DNA from: Buddleja alternifolia
Taxonomy: Eukaryota > Streptophyta > Magnoliopsida > Lamiales > Scrophulariaceae
Length of the DNA stretch: 64,000 bases
Assembly: GCA_019426215.1 (NCBI GenBank)
Contig: CM033399.1
Coordinates: 34,667,022-34,731,021 of the forward strand
Reading direction: 5' to 3'
Shown here: one piece after another, positions 1 to 11,500 of the stretch
How the letters are laid out: each line of letters begins with the position of its first letter
Position numbering within the stretch: position 1 is the first letter of the stretch
The notes under the pieces: model-generated
What the model was told of the DNA's origin: nothing
Database searches by the model: none
What the model saw: the letters and a program-made list of their open reading frames with translations, nothing else
Made by a program: the position numbers and the translations under genes

Positions 1-147
1 ATTGCAGAGCAGAAGACGGATGAGGGTTTTTTTCTCCATTCTCGTTTCTATTTTTTTCCAATTAATCGTGGATTTTTTTGTTAAATTATTATAGTAATAA
101 GTTTTTACCTTTGAATTTTGAGTTTTGACCCAAAAAGTATTTCAAAA

Positions 148-352
148 TATCAAAAAATGCCCTTGCCGTATCGGATACTTCGCGGATAGTTCCAATTGCC
201 GTATCGGATACCGTATCCGATTTTTTTTATTTTTTTTAATTTTCGGATACTTCAAAACCGTATCCGATACGTATCCACCCCGTATTCTACCCATATTCAT
301 ATTCGGTACGAGTACGATACTGCACCGGGTCATTTTTAGGAGTATCCGTGCA
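148..352. repeat. GTATCCGATAC-rich interspersed repeat
   Basis: The segment repeats direct and inverted versions of the word GTATCGGATAC about six times and ends in GAGTATCCGTGCATCCTAG. No ORF here looks like a gene; the open frames on both strands are by-products of the repeat. Mixed-orientation short repeats of this kind are typical of the ends of small non-autonomous DNA transposons, but I found no clear terminal repeats or target duplication, so the class is open. Confidence 0.4.
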
Positions 353-618
353 TCCTAGCTAAACTATCATATATATAACAAAAGAGTCCAACGACTTGAT
401 GAACGTTTGGCTTGCTATGACATATTGCTGACGTCTCACTGGGTTTGACCATTGCAATGTGGCAATTGAAGAAGTTTGTCAATTTTGCCCTCACATGCTT
501 TCAATATAATGAGTCTTTTGTGTACTTATAATTTTGCTCTTTTTAACCAATATTTGGTTGCTATTTCATATTGACTTTTGTGCAAAAAGTTGTACATTGA
601 TTTTCTACTAATTTCTTA

Positions 619-1020
619 AAGGAAATTTACTAAAAACCCCTTGAAATAAATTTTATACCAAAAAAAAAATCCATGATAATATTTTCCAATCCAAAAAACT
701 TATTTCACCAACTTTTCTTTACAAAAAAATCCAATATTTAAGGTTAGTAAATTTATGAATTTATCTATCTTTAGCTTTCTAGAGTAAAAATTTATAATTT
801 GTAGTTCTATTTAGAAATTGATTTATGTAGAAGTTTTATATCGATAATTGATACTAATAATGATTTTAATTTTACATTCAAAACTTTTACTCTTCTTACA
901 AAATTTTAAAAAAATGTATTTTAAATACTAATCATATTAAAAATAAAATAAATTATATTAAAAATAAAATAAATTATATCAAATATTTAAAGTACTTAAT
1001 ATTCAAAAATAAAAGTCGTA
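619..1020. repeat. Dispersed AT-rich repeat, family A copy 1
   Basis: This AT-rich stretch begins near TTTACTAAAAACCCCTTGAAAT and matches, with many substitutions, the segment at about 37255-37660. Both copies contain the same ordered landmarks: 'ccaaaaaa', 'ttcaccaacttttc', 'ccaatattta', 'tagctttct', and a run ending in ATAAAATAAATTATAT. The two copies are in the same orientation. No coding potential is visible. It is probably a small non-autonomous transposon family; the ends are not defined. Confidence 0.5.
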
Positions 1021-1289
1021 TTATGCTATTTATCAATTTTAAAAATTAGAAAGTTTTTGTCCAACTTTTCTCTATCTTCTCTTCCATCACGTAATACACT
1101 CTCTATCTCTCATATGTCATATTTTCTTATTTTTTCCTCTATATCTTACGTAAAAATCTATATCTTTCGCAAGTTCAAGCAAAAATATCCATACTAATAA
1201 TAATAAATTAATCAATCTTTTTATTTTAATATTTTCATTTATCAAACACATGCATCGAGTGTGCTCACACGACTAGTACTAATAACACC

Positions 1290-1690
1290 CACTACAAAAA
1301 AAATGATTATTGCACATGTCAATATGCCATGGTGAAAAGTCCATTTGCCATGGTTACAATCAATTGACCACGGCTTTGCTACGGCTTTGGCCGTGGTATT
1401 TGCAAGCATGGCCAAAACATTTACCATGGCTTATAGCCATGGTCAATGTTTTGTTCATTGTAAAGACCATGACTTTTAGTCATGGTAAAAAAGTGATAGG
1501 TTAACATTTCTTCCACCATGGCTAGTTAGTGCTTAAAATAGTTAACATTCTTTTTCACCATGACTAACTTTAGTGTGGCTATATGAAACATCTATCACAG
1601 CCAATCTAGCCATGAACTTAGACCGTTATAGATCACGGTTATAAGCTATGACATATATTTTCATTGCCAATACTCAATTTTCTTGTAGTG
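1290..1690. mobile_element. Non-autonomous CACTA element (MITE, 401 bp)
   Basis: The element starts CACTACAAAAAAAATG and ends TTTTCTTGTAGTG, so the termini are inverted copies of CACTACAA(G/A)AAAA. It is flanked by ACC at 1287-1289 and ACC at 1691-1693, the 3-bp target duplication expected of CACTA (En/Spm) elements. The interior carries many copies of CCATGG(T/C) in both orientations, which fits the subterminal repeats that bind transposase in this superfamily. There is no transposase ORF, so it must be mobilised in trans. Confidence 0.88.
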
Positions 1691-1720
1691 ACCCTTGCAA
1701 GTGATAAATATATGGTAAAT

Positions 1721-2982
1721 GATATTGGCACTCCAAAAGTATTATTGACACTCCACTATTCAATACAAATTTCTTTCTAAAAATACTGAAAAATGGAGCT
1801 CCAGTGGTTGTTTCATTAAAAAAAAACAAACTAGATTAGGGTGGATCCAACTACGCGTTCCGAGCCCCGCGATAATTCTCCACTTAGAATTATCTTTCAA
1901 CTCCCGCGCTCGAGTTCGATACGCGAGACGGTGGTTCAGAATTTAATTCGGTGTGTTATTTAAACTAATTATTCAGACCGGAATTGACTAAAATATATAT
2001 TGTCTTCGAATGACACGATAATACATAAAAGAAAAATTCAAGTACAGGTAAAAACTATCTGTCTGATACTTAAATCTGACACAAGATAATCTTATACCTA
2101 CGTGAGAATCTCTCGATCGAATGTATTATTTCTCACCCCCTGCGTTCGATTCCCTAAACGGTGGTTCGAGTTATTGTCTTCGAATGAAACAATAATACAG
2201 TGAAGGAAAGATTCAAGTTCAGATAAAAATTATCTCTCAGATACTTAAATCTGACAAAAGATAATTTTATACCTACGTGAGAATCTCTCGATCGAATGTA
2301 TTATTTCTCACCCCCTGCGTTCGATTCGCTAAACGGTGGTTCGAGCCTTTATAACTTAATGTTTTCGAGTTCAAAAGTGACGATTGAAAACTCAAGTCCA
2401 GTGCATAAACTATCTATTTGATACTTAAATCTGAATAAACGACAATTTATACTTACATGAAAGTCTTCAATTCCGAAACATTACAGGCAAGCGAATGCCG
2501 ATACAAGCCTTGAAGGCAAATGTCATCGAGTCTACACTACAGCTACTCCTAAGTTACGCTACGATCTACTCCTACATTACGCTAGAAACTATTCGTAAGA
2601 GAACGAAAATGTAGAAGTCTGATGATCTTGTGATGTCCTTTTTCTCTGTCCCTCTTGGCCGTATATATCTTGACCCTTGAGGAACCCACGTTCCTTTTCT
2701 TCGGGAACTGCCTTCAACCGTCCTCAACTGCTCTCTCAAATCTTTCAATTTAGCGCTTCTTTCTCTCAGGTAGATTATTGATTTTTTGGACTTTACTTTA
2801 TTCTTCAGATTTATTTCTTGGACTTTTATTTATTCAGCCCATATTTTTGCAGCTTTTCGAATTCGCGAACCCATTTTTCCTTTACTTAATATTGTAATAT
2901 TTGTGTCATTTTGGACTTAATAATTTTAAAGCCCAAATTATTTTATGGTGTAAACATTGGTAATTTTTGGAGTGCCAATATC
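1721..2982. mobile_element. Inverted-repeat-bounded element, about 1.26 kb, unclassified
   Basis: The left end reads GATATTGGCACTCCAAAAG (1721-1739). The right end carries its inverted copy, with one or two mismatches, at 2964-2982. Between them are a tandem array with a 174-bp period (2001 onward) and AT-rich unique sequence, but no long ORF. I could not find a convincing target-site duplication, so the boundaries are those of the inverted repeats only. It starts 31 bp after the CACTA element ends. It could be a non-autonomous Mutator-like element; this is inference. Confidence 0.5.
2001..2480. repeat. Tandem repeat, period 174 bp, about 2.7 copies
   Basis: Copy 1 starts at TGTCTTCGAATGA (2001) and copy 2 at TGTCTTCGAATGAAAC (2175), giving a 174-bp period. 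The second half of each unit (CTACGTGAGAATCTCTCGAT through AAACGGTGGTTCGAG) is almost identical between copies, while the first half differs more. A third, weaker and truncated copy runs from about 2355 to 2480. It lies inside the inverted-repeat-bounded element at 1721-2982. Confidence 0.75.
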
Positions 2983-3155
2983 AGTTCCCCAAACATATAT
3001 TCAACTTCCCCAACTCCCTCGTCCGTTTAAATCCCACGTTCATTGTGAAACTACCTAAAAAAACTTAATGTAAGAGCACTCGGGATCCAGTTTCTCGGCC
3101 GACCATTATCATCAATTTGCAATTTCGCACCGAGCTTTTATTTTCTTATAATCTG

Positions 3156-3255
3156 TTCGCAGAAGGTGTAAGGAGACCAAAACTCTTCATGATGACCTGG
3201 GAGGTAGTAGCAGTGCAGTTATAAGTAATGATTGCAACTGAAATTTGAGTTACAA
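3156..3255 (+). other. Possible terminal-exon fragment
   Basis: A pyrimidine-rich tract followed by GTTCGCAG (ending at 3163) looks like a 3' splice site. The frame after it reads through basic and acidic residues, then DLGGSSSAVISNDC, and stops at TGA. A second exon-like start, ATG GAA GAT AGC GGA AAA followed by GGTAAT, lies near 3585. I do not recognise either peptide, and no further exons could be joined. These may be gene fragments carried by transposons, or chance. Confidence 0.2.
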
Positions 3256-4079
3256 AGAACAACAACGGCAGTGAAAGTTGCTAGAATAATTTGATTTCAC
3301 AATGTTTATTAGCATGGTCGATATTGATGAACGAAATCGACCCCTCTTCATGTACTAAAATTCTCACCTCAATTCTAAATTAGGAGTTCGATTGTTGTCT
3401 TAAAAGAAGTCCAACGTGCTCACAGTTCATAGGGGATAATTATTTCAGGTTCGATTTTGTTGTTCCACAAATTATTTTTATGATATATCTTTCTTAATTA
3501 AGTCAGTTTTCGTTCATGCCGAAGTAAAAATTTCAGAAAGCCCATCTCACGATTGCGGAAGACAACAGAAATTTCTTTGACAAATATGGAAGATAGCGGA
3601 AAAGGTAATCCCACCTTCTAACTCTTTTAATTTGCAGTATGCTTGATGCATCCAAGTAATGCATTGTTGTGTAAGTTCAATTGGATTATTTTTCCAACAA
3701 GTCTGTGCTTCCCATATGTATCTTAAAAATACATGTAAATTACACCCAATCTCCTTGTGATCGATCTTATTATCTCCACCCCCTATGAAAAATAATTGTC
3801 ATGTTACCCCCTGTGAATTATTTAAAGAAGCAATTTAACTCCCGGCGCGGCTCACTCGCCTGTCATGAGGCTGGTTATCTGATTTTTATCAGTAAAAGAC
3901 TATTTTGCCCCTAGTCGAATCTGATCTACTAAAATCAACGGTTCATATTAAATAACATATAAATGTACATTTTTTTTTTACTATTTTTAATATTTTGAAA
4001 TTATCAAAGATGTTTAAAAATATATATTAATATTATATATATAAGTGTATATATATATATACACCTGCAAATACAAACC

Positions 4080-4300
4080 CTCCACCACTACCGTTCCTCC
4101 GTCGCCGCCGCCGTGCCACCGTTATGTACTTAGCAGCCACTTCATCCAAAAACCATCACACATACCCACCACCATATTCACCATTTCAACCCCCAAAACC
4201 ACCACCACCTCCATAATTTCAGGCCTAAAACCACCACCCAAACCCCACCATTTTAGGCCTCAAACCTTTAATTCCATCCCCACGCCGCCGCCTCCTGCAA
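4080..4300. repeat. CCA/CCG-rich low-complexity block
   Basis: The strand is dominated by CCACC, CCGCCG and ACCACCACC words, giving an apparent Pro/Thr/His-rich open frame of about 90 codons with no hydrophobic core or domain. I read it as low-complexity DNA rather than a gene. Confidence 0.5.
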
Positions 4301-4617
4301 ATCGGCGTTTTGTGGGGTTGAAAATATGAAAATTGAATGGTGGTGGAATGTAGCAGTGGCGGCGACGAGCTTGGACGATGGTGGAGTGCCTATAGAAGAA
4401 GTCTCTTTATTTCTCTTTCTCCTTTGGAATTATTCCATCCGGGCCAATTTGACTTAATCACTGTCCTTTATATTTGTGTCTATATTTTCATTCATATTCT
4501 TCGTGATTGGACCATAGTGATTGAGAAACCTCATTTCTTCAATACAAGCGGCTAGTATATATATACACAAAACAACTTTACGCTGTTCATTTACGCAACT
4601 CTCAAAATAAATATTTG

Positions 4618-4860
4618 CCAGACCAAATTCAATGATCCTAGTGTCTATATCTCTAACAGAGTAAGGTGTATTATGTGAAGTCTCATCACACACTTGTGTG
4701 AGAGAGATAAACACAGATTTCACTATGGCCCAAATCTATGCTAGACCAACTTCAATGATCTTAGTTTCTATGTCTCTCACACAGTAAGATGTATTATGTG
4801 TAGTCCTCTCTCTCACACACTTGTGTGAGACAGATAAACACAAATTTTACTCTCGGGCCA
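4618..4860. repeat. Tandem duplication, period about 123 bp, with hairpin
   Basis: Two adjacent copies share AATGATC(C/T)TAG, TCTATATCTC/TCTATGTCTC and GATGTATTATGTG/GGTGTATTATGTG. Each contains an inverted repeat around CACACACTTGTGTGAGA; in copy 2 the arms TCTCACACA and TGTGTGAGA are perfect with a 2-base centre. The copies differ by roughly 15%, so the duplication is not recent. Confidence 0.7.
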
Positions 4861-5517
4861 TTAAACTCGATTTGGCATAAAATTACCCCAACTTTAAGAC
4901 CCATGCTCCCATATTGGTCTGATCTAGTGCCATCAGTATACACATTTACGTAGAAAAAGACAATTTCCTTCTGATATTTTCTAAATTTGAATAAATTTAT
5001 GGAGAGTAAACAAACAAAAGTATTAAATATTCAGTATTTAATAGGCAAAAATCAAAAATAAATATTAGTGGGTGACAATCTGTCTAAACCGCATTGCGGG
5101 ACAGCATCAATGGCCAAAACAGGAAAGAACATTTTAATAAGGAACACATCGCCACCGTAAATAACATGGGCTATGATACACAAATACCTGAACTGGAAAG
5201 TTGACTACACAAAACATCCTCGAAACAACAATATCCTATCCCCACTTTCCTAGTCTACATAAGAAACTGAATTTTTTAAAAAACTTCAAGATCCACAGTG
5301 TACATGAACAGATAGAGCTCCTAATGGTCTCAGTGCTCCGTGGGAGAGAAACCACACTAACCTACCTAGAATGACAGAGAAATGTGAAATGTTATTACAT
5401 TGCCAACGAAATTCAGAAGCAGAAAACATGTTTGTGTTTGTTTTAAGGCATGAGATAAGGCAGAGGAAACACCACAAGTACCTTATGTTAAGAAACAGTG
5501 TAGTAGTTTTACTGGCT

Positions 5518-8500
5518 TTACTTGTCTGCATGAACACGTTTTCCTTTGCGTCGAGTATTGTTTGAGTTTCCATTTCGAACAGGCTTTCTGGGCTTTGTAC
5601 TGCAATATAGAAATCAATTCATAGAAAATCTTAACATAGTGTTTTGGTAAGAAGACATTCAGATCAAAGATGGAGCTAGAAAAACTTTCAAAATCCTTAT
5701 GCAACATTACTGCAGTTTTCTCAATTAGCACTATGAATAAGCAAACGAAAGGACTAACCCGAAAACGGCTGAACATATTTTCAAAAGGAAAATGATAGGA
5801 AAGGCCAGCACTGCGGAGGCCTACAACATAAAAGAAAAGTTAGACAACAATGAATGCTTCCACTTCCGCACTATAAAATTCGAGACAAGACCATAAAAAG
5901 GTGATCAAGAACTTACAGAAAACCAAACCAGCTCTTTTGTTGCAAGAGGCTTTGTAAGCTCATGACTATTCAATTTCTCTTGAACTTTGTCTTGAACCTT
6001 CATCAGAGATAAGAAAGTACTTCAAGATTATGAATAAAGTTATATATGCCAAATATGGGTTAAGGATTCTTATTCAACTATGAACAAGTCAAAGATCAGA
6101 CGTAAATAACAACATTTTATCAAAAAATTAAACAGAGAAACAATCAATATATTGTCACGTTGCTTGCAGAATATAGGATTAAAAGATATTAGCATACCTG
6201 ATGATGGTAAGTAGTTGCTGACTCCAGGAATTTTCCATAAGCAAGAACTACCTCTTGTGTATAGGGCCTCAAAGCAGTACGTAATTTATCAACATGAGGT
6301 CTTGTGGCAGTGGCAACCTGATCAATATATGGGTTGCTGACTTTCCTCAGTTCCTGCAAGGTTACAGATATAGCTCAGCTGGTTGAAGACAGAAATGAAT
6401 ACAAACAAAGCTGACCAATATGCACCTCACCTGATAATAAGGATCAACAAGTTCCTGAACTTTAATGATATGCGGTGTTACAGCATTCTTGGACGCGTCA
6501 TATATCTCAATAGTTTTTGCAGTTAGTGTACGGACATGTGGTTCAACATTTGTGGTTATCACTACCCATTGTTCCTTCATGGCTGGCACCCATTTCTTCA
6601 TACAAAACATGTAAAAGAAAAATGATTCAAACCAGTGGTAGTAGAAATTGGCAAAGTTCACCAAAAATTGAGGGGGGAAAAAGTACATTATTAAATTTTT
6701 CTCACTTAGCAATCCAATCAGAGAATTGTGCCTCTCATTTTACACAAGACCATGTCGCATTGTCAAACAAAATAAAAAAAGAAGAAGCGAAACTGATGCA
6801 AATTTTCCAAGTCGAGATATCACAAAAAATAGACCAACCAAATACTCTTTTGAATAACTAACAACGAAATTACTCGGTTGCTTATGCATAGTTGACTTAC
6901 AGTTTTCACTGTTTCCATATGCGGTGCAGCCCATTCTTCAACCTGGGCCTTCTTCTCAATAGCCTGATACAACAAAAAATTTGAAGCAGATTAATAAAGA
7001 CATCTGAAGGGAACCATGTGCCACAGCATAAGTAGCATTACTCTTCACGGACTAAAAACTGTATCCAAGAGGTCATAGGGTACATATGAAGCTCAAACAC
7101 TTGCCTTCTGCACCAACGTCTCCAGGGCAGGTTTCCCATGCACCTTCCAATTCTTCTCCAAAAGTGACTGGAAATACAAAGACAAAAAAGTAAATATATT
7201 AAATGCAGCAGAAAATATTAGCATAACCAAAATATATACAAATACCTGATAATGAATACAATGAACTGCAAGCCAAGGTGGAAGCCAAGCACCGTGAACC
7301 TGATCATTCATATGACAGAAAAGAACAATGTTAAACACAATAACATTTAGATCAATACATACGAATAGCTTCTCACTAATCTTGGAGAGTGATGTACAAC
7401 ACAGAGAAACGAATGATAAAACACAACATAGTTCAGGAATATGAACTTTCACATGATATACAGGCAACTACTAAGCATAAGTGAAATGATGTTGAACCTA
7501 AACATGAAAAAAATACTGAAGATTTGATTGCCCAAAGGCATCACCCTCACTAATGGCTTAAGCTTTTGATAAGATGGTAAATCATAATTTTTAGATGAGA
7601 TCGCTGATAAATATAGCATTGGAGCAACTATAGAACCACCAATCAGAAATTGGATTAAGAACATCATATACTATGAGATATTTTTTAAATGCATTAGATA
7701 CTGTTAATCTATAGTCTATAAAATGTCTATCTTATAAAACTTAAATTATGCTCTACAATTACTCTCTACAAAAACCTAATTACATGGTTTACGACTTTAA
7801 TGGATCAAATAGAAAAAAAAACCAGATGATAATTATGCAAAGGACAGATGTAATTTCATGTCATGATCATAGTTTTTACCATTAAAAAGAATATGGCTCA
7901 CAATAATGTGCCTAGGCAGTACAAATAAATTCAGGACTCCGATGCAAAACTATAGAATTAAGGAAGACAAACATCAATGTGCCTGAAGGATTAAAAAAAT
8001 AAAGATTTAGTCAAATTCAAGAAAATGCTATAAAAGTTAAAAAGGACAAATGCAATCAAGTACGTTAATTGGCACTGTAGTTTAACTGTACATAGACATT
8101 AACAGCATAAGCTGTAGAAAGAACAAATAAACCACAAAATTCTACCTCCATCAACTCTTTGGTTTTGGATGTCGCTTCAAACTTTGCCTTCATCAATTCT
8201 TCCTGTGTAGAATTCATACAGAGAGAACCAGTAATCAATCATCACAATCAAAGAAAAAAAAAAGCACTTAGCAAGTAATTGATGATTAATGGCATACCTC
8301 AGCAATTTGAAGAGCACGTTCAGTCTTGCGTAACTTGGTCTTCTGTTCATCAATGATTTTTTGAAGCTGAAAACAGAAAATGTGATTTCATTAGATCTAA
8401 CCAGCTAGTTAGCAGACGACCTCAAAAAGATTCACATTAAATCCAAACAGCACACCCATATTCAAAGTCCTGCAACTCATACTCGAATACCAAATACACT

Positions 8501-11500
8501 AGTGAAGAAGCATCTGTCTTATGTCTCCATCCAAATGAATGGAAACAAGAATTTCAAGAAGCCAAAAAGTACCAAACATCACCTAATTCTCAGTTGCAGC
8601 TAGCATTTCTCTACTCACTATGTGTTGAAGTTCAAACCATGTTACTGACTTAAATCTAATGATAGATATTAGCAAGCCAGTATTTTAAGCTCGCATTACT
8701 TAGCTTTTTTTTCTAATAGTATAAAGAGTAGTTCTCTATGAGGGCGAGATGAGAAAACATGTTGATCGTGTTTTCCATGCCATTTAATCCTTTAGTTATT
8801 TTGTTAAAAGAAAAATCCTTAAGTTATGCCAGTACCCCATGCTTACCATGCACAAGGCGGATAATGAGAGGTCGAGCACTAAAGAAAGATAGATACGCAG
8901 GATAGAGAAAGACACACACACATGTCAAAGTAGCACTTTTATTCCACAAATTAAGTTATCCATGTGCCCCTTTATTCTTCTTGTCATTTCGCTACTCAAG
9001 GGCGCTTCCATTTTTGATAATTTAAGTTATACCATTAAAGAGAATTGTGGTACATGTTAGCAAGACTAGTATGGACCTTCTTTATGCATATCCTAGCATT
9101 TTTGTGTCCCATACATCAGCATAATTTCCACCTCACTAGACAATGATACCCCAATCTTTTTAGAATTATGTGGAGTCACCCACAAAATTCAGCAAATATT
9201 AAGACACCGGGTATGTATTTCACAACTTAAGTTCAACTCATGAAGATCACAAACAGGTCGATTATAAACCAACAGGAAATTTTGCCAGGACAAGTGACTC
9301 ACACTCTCAAATTTAGAGCTCAACTCAGAAACCTTTTTTCCAGCTTCAGTTGCTCGGGCTTCCAATAGCTCTTTTTCCTTAATTTTCAAGTCAGCCTCCT
9401 TTTTGAGTTTCTCCACTTGCTTTTCCAATTCACCAGCTTTTGCATGTGTCTTCCCCACTTGTTCTATGACATCTAATTTTCCCTAAGAAATAGAGAACAA
9501 AGCCTTTTAAATACATAATACATGAATAAGAACATTTAATTATCACGTACATTGATGTAACGTAAAAGAACAAGATCACAATACTTTTGCTTCGAAAGCC
9601 TAATCACTCACTTGTAAAGAAGTAACATCACTCTTCAATGACAAGATGTTGTCCGATTTTTCTTTGATTATCTTCTCCTTAGCAGCAATCAGCTCATCTT
9701 TTTCTTTTGTCTCGAGACTTTTCTCCTTAATATGGGATTCTTGATAAATAAGAAAAAAATGTAAGAGAACAGATGAAAAAGAAGGCACAAAAGAAAGCAA
9801 GTACATCATTCCATTATTCATGACATAAACAACCCAATGAAACAGGTTTACATGTTTTACCTAAGATCCACAAAAACTGATTTCTTTACATGACAAATCC
9901 AGATTTATACAATATTGCAACAGAAAATAAAGGAGGTTCAAATTTTTTTGGTATTCATTCTGGAAAGAACAGAATCTGAAAGCATTCTTTTGGACAGAAA
10001 GATAAATATGGTGTCTATTATCTCGCTTCTGTAAGAAGATCCATAAACAAATTAGTGAGCTGTGACAACAAAAAGGAAACTATCCATTGAAAAGCGACTA
10101 TAGGTGTAAATTTCCACGATCCTGCCATATATATATATATATATATGAAGGAATGGAAATCCTTCCTGGAAGGGCCATTTAAGAAATCAAAGCAAAGAGG
10201 ATGCATTTCAATCATTTACAGCACAGTGGAGTTGCAAATTAAATTAGTGTTGCAATTGATTGCTTCCTACATGTTGTCTTTGCTTCTTCTAAAAAGCCAC
10301 AAGTTCGCCTATCTATGCTTCACCCAATGACCCAATAATTCTCTCATAGTGCTTCAGTACTATAGTTTGACTTACCCTAAACATACAGATCAACAATAGC
10401 GACTATGCTAAGTTTCTAATAGTCTGATCCCCTCTTTTATGGCAAGCAAAGACAAAGGTACTGTAATAATTAGCCATCACAGTATGAAGGAAAAAACTGA
10501 TCCCTGGTTGATCCTCAATGCTAAAAATGATTGCATCACGTCCTGCAGCAGGATACCAATTACTTACTAAAACTAACAACTTGAATTTTTGTCCAAGAAT
10601 TTTCATTTTTCTAGATCAATCCATGGAATGCATATATTCAACACTAATAAACATTTCTCAACTCTGTTAAAAAAAAATAAACATTTCTCAACTCCCACAT
10701 TTCATACAACTATACGACACAACTTTTCACAGTTCTATCACAAGTAGACATGAATAAGCACATAATAATAAACGTCAATAGATATGTATAACATCCACTC
10801 ACTAAACCAGCAGTTAAGTATTAGCTTTAGAATCGACGCGATCCAAACAACTCAGTGAATAAGCACAAAATAATGAACGTCAACAGATATGTATAAAATC
10901 CAGTCACTAAACCAGCAGTTTAAGTATTAGCTTTTGAATCAACATAATCCAAGCAACTCAGTACCCAGAAGCGGGACCCACAGACATACATAATTTCTGA
11001 AGCAGTGTCTCACTTTGCATCAGCAGTCCGATCTTCTATCACATTTTGCGCCACTTTGGCGTCAAACCAATGAATTCCAGACAGTGTCCTATAAGTTATA
11101 ATTTTTAATTTCCTTTCAATTTTTCACATACTGTGTCTATAATTCATTGACGGGACACCAAAGCGGCAACACCAAAATGTGATAGAAGATCCGACCCGAT
11201 CCATCATTAACCAAAAATAAAAACAAAAAGTCGAACATGCATGCAGAAATGAAAAAAAACAAAACGTTCTCAACTTATACTAATTCAGAGGCCTATCTAC
11301 TCAAAATATCATCTATCCGATTCTATTACCAACAATTTCCTCTTTATCAATTAGCGCTTGATATTTCCTCATAATCTGCTCTTTTTTTGCATAAAAGTTT
11401 CACCATACTTAGGGGTGGTCACGGATCGGATAACCGACCGAACCGAACCGAAACCGAACCGAACTATTTCGGTTCGGTTTCGGTTTTTCATTTTCAAAAA

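Larger units (their letters stand above)
2983..5517. other. Intergenic, gene-poor, repeat-rich
   Basis: No gene is supported here. The stretch contains an element-like segment near 3740-3960 (CACCCCCTATGAAAA, then GTTACCCCCTGTGAATT), a (TA) run near 4045, a CCACCACC-rich low-complexity block at about 4080-4300, and a 123-bp tandem duplication at 4618-4860. The part just left of 5518 should hold the 3' UTR of the minus-strand gene that ends there. Confidence 0.5.

Noticed and set aside
125..358. 77-codon open frame and its antisense partner
   Set aside because: Both are generated by the GTATCCGATAC repeat; no domain, splice structure or start context supports a gene.
4045..4329. 94-codon Pro/Thr/His-rich open frame
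   Set aside because: Low-complexity CCA/CCG repeats make any frame look open; no signal peptide or partner exons.
6362..6390. TAGCTCAGCTGGTT resembles a tRNA D-arm/A-box
   Set aside because: No T-arm (GGTTCGAATCC-like) or acceptor stem follows at the right distance, and the words lie just inside a splice acceptor of the coiled-coil gene.
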